Origin: JBHENC01 sp046262295
Lineage (GTDB): Bacteria; Acidobacteriota; Blastocatellia; Pyrinomonadales; Pyrinomonadaceae
Direction of reading: 5' to 3'
Assembly: GCA_046262295.1 (NCBI GenBank)
Contig: JBHENC010000002.1
Location: forward strand, 62,001 to 126,000
Length of the DNA: 64,000 nt
Positions 1 to 8,311 of this stretch are shown piece by piece. The translations under genes and the position numbers were made by a program. Position 1 is the first letter of the stretch. Each line of letters opens with the position of its first letter. The notes under the pieces were generated by a model. The model worked only from the letters and a program-made list of their open reading frames with translations. It was not told the origin of the DNA and made no database searches.

Positions 1-1
1 C

Positions 2-100
2 GGCAGCAGCGCAGGAGGCGCGTGCAACGGTATGGATAAAATGCATCACGACGGCGGCGGCAATCATAGCGAAGGTGGCGCGGAAAGCTGTCATCATTAA
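2..100 (+). CDS. C-terminal end of an unidentified protein (gene cut by window edge)
   Basis: An open frame runs in from the left edge and stops with TAA at 98-100. The visible tail is about 32 residues, rich in Gly, His and Cys (MDKMHHDGGG, then SEGGAESCHH). His and Cys next to acidic and Gly residues could bind a metal, but that is inference from composition only. The family cannot be named from this fragment. It is co-directional with the small membrane protein that starts about 100 nt downstream. Moderate confidence that it is coding, because the frame is unbroken to the edge. Confidence 0.45.
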   Translation, partial: GSSAGGACNGMDKMHHDGGGNHSEGGAESCHH

Positions 101-202
101 AGCGCGTCGCACAGCATAGGCTATCGTTAGTTTTGCCGTTAAGAAGGCGCGCTTTATCTTAATCGGTAGGAGAATTTAACGCCGTGAGGTTACATCAAAA
201 TC

Positions 203-478
203 ATGAGCTTGTTTGATCTACTCGTGTTGTTGCTCATCGCGGGCGTGTGCGGCTCTCTGGGGCAGGCGATCAGCGGCTATTCGCGCGGCGGGTGTCTTGC
301 AGCAATCGCGCTCGGCTTTATCGGCGCGCTCATCGGCGTGTGGCTGGCGCGCTCCCTCGCGCTGCCGGAACTCTTCGCCGTGAACATCGGCGGCACGCGC
401 TTTCCCATTATCTGGTCAATTATCGGCTCCGCCCTTTTCGTCGCCGTCATTAGTTTGCTCACACGCCGCCGCCTCTAG
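203..478 (+). CDS. GlsB/YeaQ/YmgE-family (transglycosylase-associated) membrane protein
   Basis: This 91-residue protein has the Gly-rich, three-helix pattern of the YeaQ/YmgE family: a hydrophobic segment at about 4-20, one at about 31-50 (LGFIGALIGVWLA) and one at about 69-86. Family members are small inner-membrane proteins induced by general stress in enterobacteria; the molecular role is not established. Length is close to the usual 80-90 residues. A GAGG stretch lies about 13 nt before the ATG, so the ribosome site is weak. The gene stands alone, with about 150 nt of apparently non-coding DNA before the next gene. Confidence 0.75.
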   Translation: MSLFDLLVLLLIAGVCGSLGQAISGYSRGGCLAAIALGFIGALIGVWLARSLALPELFAVNIGGTRFPIIWSIIGSALFVAVISLLTRRRL

Positions 479-626
479 CGGCCGCAGCGTTGCCGGGAGT
501 AGGCCGGATAGACGAATCGCTCGCACGTCGGTTACACTCGCACGAAGAAGCACAAAAATCTTTCAACTGAATCAAAGCAGGAAGCGCGTGCGCTAAAGAG
601 ATTTACGTGACGCGCGTACCGACCGG

Positions 627-2348
627 GTGTCTCGTTTTATGACCGCTTCCACGAAAACAGATGGCATGAAGTCCGGCGCGCCGCCCGACCTGAGCGACTT
701 CCGCCGCCGGTATCCGTTGACGGTGGCGAATTTCGGCGCGCTTGCGGGGCGCGAAGCGTGGCTCGGACGCATCTGGGAACTGGACGCGCGGTGGCGGCAG
801 ACGATGGAAAGGGGCGCTGACTCTCCGCCGGAAGCAATTGTGAACGGCGCGCCGCCCGTTGGTCTGAGCGTTGAAAGCCATTTCGATATTATCTACGCGG
901 GCGGTGTGCTGGGGCTGCTGCACGCGGCGACGATGGCGGTGCGGTATAAACGGCGCGTGATGGTCTTCGACACGCACATGGTCGGGCGCACGCACCGCGA
1001 TTGGAATATCTCGGATGAAGAGTTGCGCGAGTTCGATAGCGCGGGTCTGTTCTCGAAAGAGGAATTAGAAGCGGCGGTCGTTAATCGTTATCGCGCGGGC
1101 TTTGTTAAATTTCACGATGCGCAGTCGCGCGTGAAAGCCCCGCCGCTTTGGATGAACAATGTGCTGGATGTGGCGATAGAAGCTGACAAGCTGCTTCAGT
1201 TGGCGGCGCAAAAGCTCGGCGCGTGCGAACAAAAAAGCGCGCTCGTGGATCACACGCGCTTTGTGCGTTGTTACGTTCAGCCGGATAAAGTTTATGTCGA
1301 AGTGGAAGACGTGCGCAGCCGCAAGCGTCGCTTGTTCAGCGCGCGGCTCTTTGTTGATGCGACGGGCACGAACTCGGTTGTCGCCGGACAATTAAACGAA
1401 GGCCGCGCGCTGACGCACGTGTGCCCGACGGTGGGAACAGTCGCGCGCGGGTTTTCGCGCGGCACGGAAACGGATCAAGTTGATTTCGGAGTCGGCGAGA
1501 TTCTGGTGAGCAACGAGGACGCGAGCGACCACAGGCAATTGATCTGGGAAGGATTTGCGGGCAGCCCGGTGCGCGATGAGTACACAACTTATCTATTCTT
1601 TTACGACGCGGTTGATTCGCGTGCCGACAAATCTTTGCTCGCCTTGTTCGAGCACTACTTCGAGGCGTTGCCGCGCTATAAGCGCGCGGGCGCGCAGTGG
1701 AAAGTCGCAAAGCCCGTATTCGGTTACATACCGAGTTATCATCAGCACGGCTGGACGAATCGCAAGCGCACGGCTTCGGATCGCGTAATGCTCGTCGGCG
1801 ATGCGGCAGGGCTTTCCAGCCCACTCACCTTCTGCGGCTTCGGCTCGCACGTGCGCAATCTTCGCCGCCTGACGCATCTCACAAACCTTGTGCTCGATGC
1901 CGATTTGCTCGACGCTTCTGCGCTCTCGGAGATAAACGCTTACGAGCCGCGCGTGGCGCAGATGGCGAGCCTCGCGGAATTTCTGCGCCCGACACAGAAA
2001 GGTGCGCCGTCGGCGGTCAACGAAACCTTGAACGCAGTGATGGCGGCTTTGCACGAACTGGACGAGCGCGTGCGGCGCGAGCTTTTTCAGGATCGTATGA
2101 CATTCAATGCGCTGAAAAATCTACTGGGACGTACGGCAAAGCTGTACCCGCGCATCTTCACGCGCGTGCGTGAGCATCTCGGCGCGCGGGGCACGTTCTG
2201 GTGGCTTGCGGGCGTCGCCGAAGCAGTCCTCGACGAACGACGCGAACGCGCCTCATCAGCCACAGCGACGCCGGAAACAAACAATAGAGATCAGGCCACA
2301 GCCGCGCGCGCGTTTGCCCGCCACCTCGATTATTATAAGAACAGGTGA
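627..2348 (+). CDS. CruA/CruP-like FAD-dependent protein (lycopene cyclase superfamily)
   Basis: This 573-residue flavoprotein has an N-terminal dinucleotide-binding stretch (FDIIYAGGVLGLLHA, about 88-102) in which AGGVLG replaces the usual GxGxxG. That variant, followed by VGRTHRDWNIS and then EELREF, is what I associate with the CruA/CruP group of lycopene-cyclase-like proteins. A second FAD motif, RVMLVGDAAGLSSPLTFCG (about 386-404), is typical of FAD monooxygenase-like folds. CruA cyclises lycopene in green sulfur bacteria; CruP is a divergent paralogue implicated in oxidative stress in plants and cyanobacteria. No other carotenoid gene is visible, so the substrate is uncertain. The start may be GTG 627 or ATG 639; neither has a clear Shine-Dalgarno sequence. 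Confidence 0.65.
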   Translation: MSRFMTASTKTDGMKSGAPPDLSDFRRRYPLTVANFGALAGREAWLGRIWELDARWRQTMERGADSPPEAIVNGAPPVGLSVESHFDIIYAGGVLGLLHAATMAVRYKRRVMVFDTHMVGRTHRDWNISDEELREFDSAGLFSKEELEAAVVNRYRAGFVKFHDAQSRVKAPPLWMNNVLDVAIEADKLLQLAAQKLGACEQKSALVDHTRFVRCYVQPDKVYVEVEDVRSRKRRLFSARLFVDATGTNSVVAGQLNEGRALTHVCPTVGTVARGFSRGTETDQVDFGVGEILVSNEDASDHRQLIWEGFAGSPVRDEYTTYLFFYDAVDSRADKSLLALFEHYFEALPRYKRAGAQWKVAKPVFGYIPSYHQHGWTNRKRTASDRVMLVGDAAGLSSPLTFCGFGSHVRNLRRLTHLTNLVLDADLLDASALSEINAYEPRVAQMASLAEFLRPTQKGAPSAVNETLNAVMAALHELDERVRRELFQDRMTFNALKNLLGRTAKLYPRIFTRVREHLGARGTFWWLAGVAEAVLDERRERASSATATPETNNRDQATAARAFARHLDYYKNR

Positions 2349-2431
2349 AGCCCGATGCGGAAGGGATTATGCGCCGGAAGGCTACGGCCTGAATCGTGGG
2401 AGCAATTATTCTGCGGCGATATTGAGTAGAA

Positions 2432-2632
2432 TCACGGCTCCCAGTACGTGACCTTGACCTCATCAGTCTCAGCCAAATCCTGCACCTTTACGCCATTAAC
2501 CAGCAACGCTTTCAGTTTAGCGTCCGCCTTCTTGCGTACCTTTTTACCATTGCTGTTCGGCTCGTCAGTGAACTTATCGCTGTATTTCACTGTGACGGAG
2601 CCGCCTGTAACGATAACATCACCATCGGGCAT
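2432..2632 (-). CDS. Small hypothetical protein (66 aa)
   Basis: This 66-residue protein starts at ATG 2632 and has a good ribosome site (AGGAG about 8 nt upstream). It begins MPDGDVIVTGGSVTVKY, has a very basic middle (GKKVRKKADAKLK) and ends in a beta-prone stretch (VKVTYWEP). No signal peptide or membrane segment is present. It lies 36 nt downstream of the kinase-TPR gene on the same strand and is probably its last operon partner. I do not recognise a family. The strand alternation suggests a short beta domain, but this is inference. Confidence 0.6.
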   Translation of the reverse strand: MPDGDVIVTGGSVTVKYSDKFTDEPNSNGKKVRKKADAKLKALLVNGVKVQDLAETDEVKVTYWEP

Positions 2633-2668
2633 AGTAATTTGCTCCTTTGAGGAATTAAAATCGGCCTA

Positions 2669-5600
2669 TTACTTTTCGGCAAGAGCTTCTTTAAGCTGCT
2701 TTTGGTAAAGCGTAATATCCGGTCGTGCGAGGTATGTGCTGAAGGCTTCTGCGCCCCATCTTTGCGGTAGTTGCGAGAGAAGGTCGGCGGCTTTTGTGAA
2801 ACGCTCGCGGGCGGCTTCGTGGTTGCCCGTGCGTTGGCTGGCGAGCGCCGCGATCAGCCACGCGCGCCACTCCGAGGCGGTTGCGCCAAGATGCGCAAAG
2901 ATTTCCTGCGCGCGCAATGCATTGGATTCCGCCACCGCCGTATCGCCGCTTTCAAGCGCGGCTTCCGCCAATGCGAGCAACGAGTGGGAGAGCAGCCAAG
3001 GATCGTTTACGCTTTGCTGCGCCATCGTGACAGCTTCATCACATGAAGCCCTTCCTTCTTTCGATGTGCCGGAAAGAGCTTCAGCGAGGCCGAGCGTGAA
3101 TTTCGCTTGAATGGCGATGTCTTTATATTTTTCACTGACGAGCGCGAACGCCTTCCGGCTCAATATTTGGGCTTCCGGGATGCGCCGCTGGCTGAGCGCG
3201 ACGCGGCCTTCCGTCATGACGACCCATCCCGGTTGCTTGTAATCGCTGCCGTCACGCGGCTCTGCTGTTTCGGCGGCTTGATCTAACAATGCACGGGCAT
3301 CATCGTATCGTCCTATTTGCCACAGTGCATCAGCGCGATTGCTCAAGTTTTCCCAAATGCCTTTTTTTATCCCTAATGATTTATAGATAGCATAGCACTC
3401 GTTGAAATGTGCGAGGGCTTCCGTGAAACGCTCCTGTCTCATCAGGGTAAGGCCGATTCCCTGTTGCGTAATCGCAATTTGCGGTTGATCGCCGACTTTT
3501 TCGGCGTCTTGGAGAAGTTGCCGGTAGACATCAAGCGCGGCGTCGTAGTTTCCTTTTAGCCGGTTGACGCGCGCCAGCAGATTCAGTGTGATAGACGTTT
3601 CTTTGTGATAGCCTCCCTGCCGGTAAAAGGGCAACGCCTGTTCTAAAAAGCCGATGGCTTCATCCGGCTTGTTCTGCGACGTGCGCAGGCTGCCGAGCGA
3701 GAGCAATGCCCGCGCCATATTGCGCGTTCCCTTATGCCTTTGCGCCAGTTCGAGCGATTGCTTGAAATATTTCTCGGCTTCGTCATATTTAGAAGTGCTC
3801 ACATAAGTATTGCCGAGATCAACGAGACCGCGCTCTGTGAGAAAATCTATGCCGTTGGCTTGCGCCAACTCAATTCCGTCGTGCGCATATTGCCGTGCCT
3901 GCTCAATGTCGCCTGTGTTAGAGGCCACATTGGTGAATTGCAATAATATTTTAACCTGCTGGTAGACATTGCCGGTCGTGCGCGCGAGATCAAGTGCGCG
4001 TTGCAATTGCTGGCGCGCATCGTTGTATTTGCCCGTGTTGATGGATAAAAAGCCGCGCTGGAAAAAAACTTCCGTCTGGCCTTCGATATTGCCGAAAGCC
4101 TGATAGAGAGTTTCTGCCTTATTGAGGGATGCCATTGCGCTCGCCAGTTCCTGTTGCTTGCCGTACAAATAACCGACGCGAAGATAGGCGGTGGCATACT
4201 GCGCGTCGCGGTTGGTGGCGTTGATGTAACTGTCAATCGCTTTCCGGGTATCCTCATTCTTTTCGTAAGCGCGTCCCAGATCAACGTAAACCTGCGGTTT
4301 CTCCGGCGCGAGGCGCGCGATTTCGCCGTATGATTCGATGGCTTGATTATAATCGCGCGTGACGGTGGACGTTATGCCGTTCAAATAAAGCGCGTCGGTA
4401 CGCGAAAGCACGGAGCGATCCGGCACAAGCGCCGAGACGCGCAGCAGTTCATCTTTGGCACGATCCGCATAATCCAACTCCATCCACGCTTCGGCGAGGC
4501 GGGCGTGCGCCAGCGCAAACTGGTCGTCGGCAGTGACGGCCTGCTCCAGTGCCTTGCTCGCTTGATGGTACGAGCCGTCGCGCATCGCTTCAACGCCCTT
4601 GTCATACCACCGTTGCGCTTCCGCTGTCGCAACGTGCGCCGCCGGTCGCCGCAGCCACACGATGCCCCAGAGAAACAACGCCGCGACCGCCAGCGCCACC
4701 AGAAACGAAACGAGAGACAGGCGCGGGCGGCGCAGCGTTTCCGCGATGGTTGTCAGCGCGCTGGTGCGAAAGCCTGCGCCCGACGAAGTGGCGGCAAGCC
4801 TCTGCGTATGGTGTTGCAGGTGATGGTCGAGCGTCGTGCGTGCGCGGCGCAAATCGGCGAGCATTTCGGCGGCGGTCTGGTAACGTGCCTCCGGCTTCTT
4901 CGCCAACGCTTTGAGCGTGATGCGATCCAGCTCTTTCGGGACGCGCGGGTTGAACTTGGAGGGTGGCGGCGGATTGATGTGAATCACCTGCGCGCCGATT
5001 TCGATGACGCTTGCGCCGGAAAAGGCCGGACGCCCGGCAACGCATTCGTAGAGCAATGCGCCGAGCGCGAAGATGTCGCTGCGCGTATCAACCTGCGCGC
5101 CCGTCGCCTGTTCCGGCGAAAGATAAAGCGGCGTGCCGACGACAACGCCGCTCTGTGTGCGCGTGGCGGTGAAAAGTGTCGGCGCTTCCAGATTGGCGGC
5201 GCGCCCGTCCTGCGATTCGCTTAATTGCTTGGCAAGCCCGAAGTCCAGCACCTTCGCTTTGCCGCGCCCGTCCAGAATCACGTTCGAGGGCTTGATGTCG
5301 CGGTGAACGATTCCCAGACGGTGCGCTTCCGTGAGCGCCTCCGCGACTTCTTCGACAATCTCGACGGCGCGCGAGAGCGTCAAGGCGCTTTCTGAAATCA
5401 ACTCGCTAAGGGTTTGCCCGCTGACCAATTCCATCACGATAAAGGGTTGGCCGCCGTCTGTTTCGCCGTAATCGTAAATGGCCGCGATGTGGCCGTGCGT
5501 GAGTGCGGAGACGGAGCGCGCTTCGCGTAGAAAACGCGAGCGGTGATGCTGGTTGGTGGAAGAGGCCAGAAACTTAATGGCGACGCGGCGATGCAAGTGC

Positions 5601-5686
5601 GTGTCTTCGGCTTCGTAGACCACGCCCATGCCGCCCTCTCCGACCTTCTCCAGAATCTTGTAATGCGAGAATGTTTGCCCGATCAT
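2669..5686 (-). CDS. Serine/threonine protein kinase (PknB type) with membrane anchor and TPR array
   Basis: This 1005-residue protein carries a complete Hanks-type kinase domain at about 9-290: glycine loop VGEGGMGVVYEAED (15-28), VAIK lysine 38, HRD aspartate 130 in IVHRDIKPSN, DFG aspartate 148, and GTPLYLSPEQ in the activation segment. One membrane helix follows at about 322-345. The remainder, about 355-1000, is TPR-like helical repeats, probably outside the cytoplasm. Kinase-TM-TPR proteins of this size are frequent in Acidobacteriota. It probably phosphorylates Ser/Thr residues in response to a partner bound by the TPRs; substrates are unknown. It is transcribed divergently from the RRM gene across a 497-nt spacer, with the 66-residue gene downstream. 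Confidence 0.93.
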   Translation of the reverse strand: MIGQTFSHYKILEKVGEGGMGVVYEAEDTHLHRRVAIKFLASSTNQHHRSRFLREARSVSALTHGHIAAIYDYGETDGGQPFIVMELVSGQTLSELISESALTLSRAVEIVEEVAEALTEAHRLGIVHRDIKPSNVILDGRGKAKVLDFGLAKQLSESQDGRAANLEAPTLFTATRTQSGVVVGTPLYLSPEQATGAQVDTRSDIFALGALLYECVAGRPAFSGASVIEIGAQVIHINPPPPSKFNPRVPKELDRITLKALAKKPEARYQTAAEMLADLRRARTTLDHHLQHHTQRLAATSSGAGFRTSALTTIAETLRRPRLSLVSFLVALAVAALFLWGIVWLRRPAAHVATAEAQRWYDKGVEAMRDGSYHQASKALEQAVTADDQFALAHARLAEAWMELDYADRAKDELLRVSALVPDRSVLSRTDALYLNGITSTVTRDYNQAIESYGEIARLAPEKPQVYVDLGRAYEKNEDTRKAIDSYINATNRDAQYATAYLRVGYLYGKQQELASAMASLNKAETLYQAFGNIEGQTEVFFQRGFLSINTGKYNDARQQLQRALDLARTTGNVYQQVKILLQFTNVASNTGDIEQARQYAHDGIELAQANGIDFLTERGLVDLGNTYVSTSKYDEAEKYFKQSLELAQRHKGTRNMARALLSLGSLRTSQNKPDEAIGFLEQALPFYRQGGYHKETSITLNLLARVNRLKGNYDAALDVYRQLLQDAEKVGDQPQIAITQQGIGLTLMRQERFTEALAHFNECYAIYKSLGIKKGIWENLSNRADALWQIGRYDDARALLDQAAETAEPRDGSDYKQPGWVVMTEGRVALSQRRIPEAQILSRKAFALVSEKYKDIAIQAKFTLGLAEALSGTSKEGRASCDEAVTMAQQSVNDPWLLSHSLLALAEAALESGDTAVAESNALRAQEIFAHLGATASEWRAWLIAALASQRTGNHEAARERFTKAADLLSQLPQRWGAEAFSTYLARPDITLYQKQLKEALAEK

Positions 5687-6183
5687 GACGCACGGAAGCG
5701 GTTTCGCCGAAAATTAGTTTGCGGCGGAAAACAAACTTAATCCTTCGGAATAGACAGGAATGAGCGAGGGGTAAAACTAAAAACCACAAACGCAAATTCT
5801 ATTTTGCGCTAAGTCCGATTCTTTTCCAAGCGGAAATCAGCAGATGAAAGGCTGCAACATGATTTGAATCGTGCCGTTTGCTGATTCTCAACGCAAGTTG
5901 CGCCGGACTTGCGCGGCGTGCCTTTTGAAAGGCATACTTAACGTCTTGAAATCCTGCGCTCCCGCGTGTCAAAGGTGACGCGCCTGCCCGTGACAGTACC
6001 GCGACGACCCATTGGCTGAAGGGAGAGTGAGGCTAATTATTAATCTATTAGAAGCCGCTCTCGTTAGACTTAGAGCACACGGGCGCGTCGCGTTTCGCCG
6101 GGAAGAGGAAGATCGGTCTCCCTGTCCTTGCTTGCGATTCCACAAAGCCCGCGCTTCCTTTTGACCTTTTGAAGGATACAGAC
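5687..6183. other. Intergenic region between divergent kinase and RRM genes
   Basis: This 497-nt spacer must hold the promoters of both the kinase gene (minus) and the RRM gene (plus). I see no convincing open frame. A small perfect hairpin (TGCCTT, loop TTGA, AAGGCA) lies at 5919-5934, and an AT-rich stretch at about 6030-6052 could hold a promoter. A clear Shine-Dalgarno (GAAGGA, 6171-6176) precedes ATG 6184. Bacterial glycine-rich RRM genes are often cold-induced and have long leaders, so the region next to 6184 may be a regulatory leader. That last point is inference. Confidence 0.4.
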
Positions 6184-6570
6184 ATGGCTACGAAACTTTA
6201 TGTTGGTAATCTGTCGTTCCGCACGACGGGCGACGATTTGCGCGAAGCTTTTTCGCAGGCAGGCACTGTCGAATCAGCCACGATAATCGAAGATCGGGAA
6301 ACGGGACGCTCGCGCGGTTTCGGTTTCGTCGAAATGGCGACGCCGGAAGAAGCCGCCGCCGCCATCGAACAATTCAACGGCAAAGATTTGGGCGGACGTA
6401 ATTTGACCGTCAACGAAGCCAAACCCAAAACTGATCGCGGCGGCGGTGGCGGCGGACGCGGCGGTTACGGCGGCGGCGGTGGTGGACGTGGCGGCGGCTA
6501 TGGCGGCGGCGGTGATCGTGATAGCGGTTACGGTGGCGGCGGTGGTGGTGACCGCGAACCCCGCTGGTAA
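6184..6570 (+). CDS. Glycine-rich RNA-binding protein (single RRM, cyanobacterial Rbp-like)
   Basis: This 128-residue protein starts at ATG 6184, chosen because GAAGGA ends 7 nt upstream; a TTG five codons earlier has no such support. One RNA recognition motif covers about 2-80, with RNP2 (LYVGNL) near the N-terminus and RNP1 (RGFGFVEM) at about 42-49. The rest is a Gly/Arg/Tyr-rich tail of GGGGGRGGYGG-type repeats with RGG boxes, encoded by a very GGC-rich track. Such proteins bind single-stranded RNA and act as RNA chaperones, often in cold adaptation. The gene is monocistronic. Length and layout match bacterial RRM proteins. Confidence 0.93.
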   Translation: MATKLYVGNLSFRTTGDDLREAFSQAGTVESATIIEDRETGRSRGFGFVEMATPEEAAAAIEQFNGKDLGGRNLTVNEAKPKTDRGGGGGGRGGYGGGGGGRGGGYGGGGDRDSGYGGGGGGDREPRW

Positions 6571-7021
6571 ACCTTTCAACACTATGGGCAAACTCAATTG
6601 TCTGCCCCTCCAATAAACGAACCCCGGCGGTTGAAGCTTCTAACCGACAGCCAGAAATTTTAACCGCCTTCCTCAAAGTTCTAACCGGCTTCCTAAAGTT
6701 ATTAGCCGTCTTCCTAAAGCTTCAAACTTCGCGTTGAAATTTCTACTCGGCCTCCTAAACATTTTAGGCGACATCCCATTCTTTTCCGCTTGCCCGCTTA
6801 AGCTTTTAGGAAGCGTGCTAAAAAGAATGGATGAAATGCTGATAAGGAAAGCCGCGAGCTGTAAAGGAAGCTGACGTATTTGAAAGGAAGAACTACAATC
6901 AAATATTGCGCTCTCGCGAATATTCTTTGTTACCGCGCAATCTTACAACGTAACCACTCGGCAGAGGCTTCTACTGCTAATGCCAAACCCTTCAATTATG
7001 GGCAAGGGACAGATATCCAAA
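6571..7021. other. Long intergenic region holding degenerate tandem repeats
   Basis: No credible gene is visible in these 451 nt. The first half contains a set of 20-21 bp direct repeats (separate entry). The second half, from about 6880, is clearly more AT-rich than the flanks and leads into the AT-rich gene at 7022. The region should hold the RRM terminator and the promoter of the downstream pair, but I cannot pin either down. Confidence 0.4.
6640..6775. repeat. Degenerate 20-21 bp tandem repeat with a nearby inverted copy
   Basis: Successive units share the pattern CTAACCGGCTTCCTAAAG. The clearest three are at about 6660-6679, 6680-6699 and 6700-6720, with weaker units before (6640-6659) and after (6741-6775). 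A copy in opposite orientation (TTTTAGGAAGCG) lies at about 6804-6815, so the transcript could pair across the region. The repeats follow the stop codon of the RRM gene and do not keep an open frame. No coding role is suggested. Confidence 0.6.
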
Positions 7022-7495
7022 ATGAAGTGTCTATTTGTTATATTGTTGCTTATAGTTATAGCGGCAGGAAATGTTCATACCCAGTCAGCCTCCTCTACCC
7101 TTGAAAAGGGAGCAAAAGCTTCTAAAGCTACGGTATATTTTTTACGATTCCCGGAATTTCCAAGCTCAAGATTTAACCCAATCGTCTATGCAAACAACTT
7201 GGAGCTTGCTCGCACTAAGAGCGGTCGGTTCTTCAGGGCTATACTGGATGCTGGGGATTACACTTTTAGCGTTGACGAACATAATCTACCGTTAACTCTT
7301 AAAAACGGTGAAACTTATTATGTTCAAGTGGAAATGAAGTACGGCTTATTCAAAGGACAATGTCAAACTGTTTTCATGGATCAACAGCCAGGTGAACTTT
7401 TGCTTAAGAAAGCCAAACTTAAGCCTCTGGAGTCCGAAATGATTCTAAACCAAGCGGTTGTAATTAATGAGAGTAAGAAGTGGTCGTTAGAGTGA
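7022..7495 (+). CDS. Secreted/lipid-anchored-type small protein, DUF2846-like
   Basis: From ATG 7022 the 157-residue product begins MKCLFVILLLIVIAAGNVHTQS, a clear Sec signal peptide. The body has a beta-rich pattern: VYFLRFPEFPSS, then YANNLELARTKSGRFFRAILDAGDYTF, then NGETYYVQVEM. This is the layout of DUF2846-type extracytoplasmic proteins (short beta domain, aGxh-type turn, L...G.YY.r motif). Function is unknown. GGGACAG about 13 nt upstream is a weak ribosome site. Codon use is much more AT-rich than the neighbours, which suggests recent acquisition. It sits 7 nt upstream of the next gene, probably as a two-gene unit. Confidence 0.6.
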   Translation: MKCLFVILLLIVIAAGNVHTQSASSTLEKGAKASKATVYFLRFPEFPSSRFNPIVYANNLELARTKSGRFFRAILDAGDYTFSVDEHNLPLTLKNGETYYVQVEMKYGLFKGQCQTVFMDQQPGELLLKKAKLKPLESEMILNQAVVINESKKWSLE

Positions 7496-7502
7496 ATCTG
7501 TG

Positions 7503-8240
7503 ATGTCAACTCTTAATAAATATTCACCGGTCGAAATCAGAAACTTCAGAGAGCGGATTCAGGCGGAACTAACGGGTTGCGCGCATTTGCAGGATGCGGC
7601 GCAGCGGTGCGTGCGGCTTCTGTATGAGGAGTTTGAGGAATCCATCGTGCTCGCAAGATTGTTTGTGACGCTTCCTTTCAGGAGTTTGCCCGCCAGAGAC
7701 AAATCGTTTGTGGAAGACCTGGCCGGTGCGAAGAACATCACGCCGCTATTGCATGAGAAGACGCCTGTGCTTTCTTTGCTGGGAACTTACGGGGTGCAGG
7801 CTGAATGGACAGACCGCTACAAATCAAAGTGGCATCTGGGTATTCCGCTGGTGACGGCGAGCTTTGTCGAATCCATTCCGATGGTGTCGCGCCTGATGAA
7901 CGACATGGGAATCGAATTGGACGGATTGGATCGAAGCGGATCGGATATTCTCGTGAAAAGTTTAGGACAGACCGCCGGTGTGTTTTACGTGCGCGATGCG
8001 AAAACGCAAGTTGACCCGCAGAACAGGAAGATCGTCTCGGCGCAGGATTTTGTTGCCGCTCATGATATCAAAACGGTCTTCGGCTTAGGCGGAAGTTACC
8101 TGAACGGCAGTTTCGTAACCATCATAATCTTTGCGCGCGAGAGCGTGGAACAATCTCACGCCGAGAGATTTATGCTACTGATCAATACGTTGAAGATTGC
8201 CACGATGAGTCTGGTGATGCAGGAAAAGATTTTCAAGTAA
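7503..8240 (+). CDS. Hypothetical cytoplasmic protein (245 aa), possible GAF-like sensory fold
   Basis: ATG 7503 is immediately preceded by an in-frame GTG at 7500. The 245-residue product has no signal peptide or membrane segment. It starts with a helical part (about 1-50), continues into FEESIVLARLFVTLPFRSLP and then a mixed alpha/beta domain with KSKWHLGIPLV, GVFYVRDAKT and FGLGGSYLNGSFVTIIIFARE. The last strand-rich block and closing helix resemble the end of a GAF domain, where ligand-binding beta sheets are capped by a C-terminal helix. I do not recognise a named family, so GAF-like is a hypothesis. Its base composition is closer to the chromosomal norm than the gene before it. Confidence 0.6.
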   Translation: MSTLNKYSPVEIRNFRERIQAELTGCAHLQDAAQRCVRLLYEEFEESIVLARLFVTLPFRSLPARDKSFVEDLAGAKNITPLLHEKTPVLSLLGTYGVQAEWTDRYKSKWHLGIPLVTASFVESIPMVSRLMNDMGIELDGLDRSGSDILVKSLGQTAGVFYVRDAKTQVDPQNRKIVSAQDFVAAHDIKTVFGLGGSYLNGSFVTIIIFARESVEQSHAERFMLLINTLKIATMSLVMQEKIFK

Positions 8241-8245
8241 TCGAA

Positions 8246-8284
8246 GCGGAAGATGCACGCCTTGCGGCACGCGAAAACTTCCGC
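8246..8284. terminator. Weak hairpin after the 245-residue protein gene
   Basis: A 7-bp stem (GCGGAAG 8246-8252 with CTTCCGC 8278-8284) lies just after the stop at 8240, between convergent genes. The loop is long (25 nt) and there is no strong T-run. It may act as a weak terminator for either side. Confidence 0.3.
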
Positions 8285-8311
8285 TCCAAACCTCTTCCTC
8301 TAACCTATAAC

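Noticed and set aside
4343..5224. Long plus-strand open frame (293 codons) opposite the kinase gene
   Set aside because: Composition and reading pattern are those of the antisense of a GC-rich gene; no known motif; the kinase on the minus strand is unambiguous.
6440..6560. GGC-rich DNA as a separate simple repeat or structural element
   Set aside because: It encodes the glycine-rich tail of the RRM protein in frame, which explains it.
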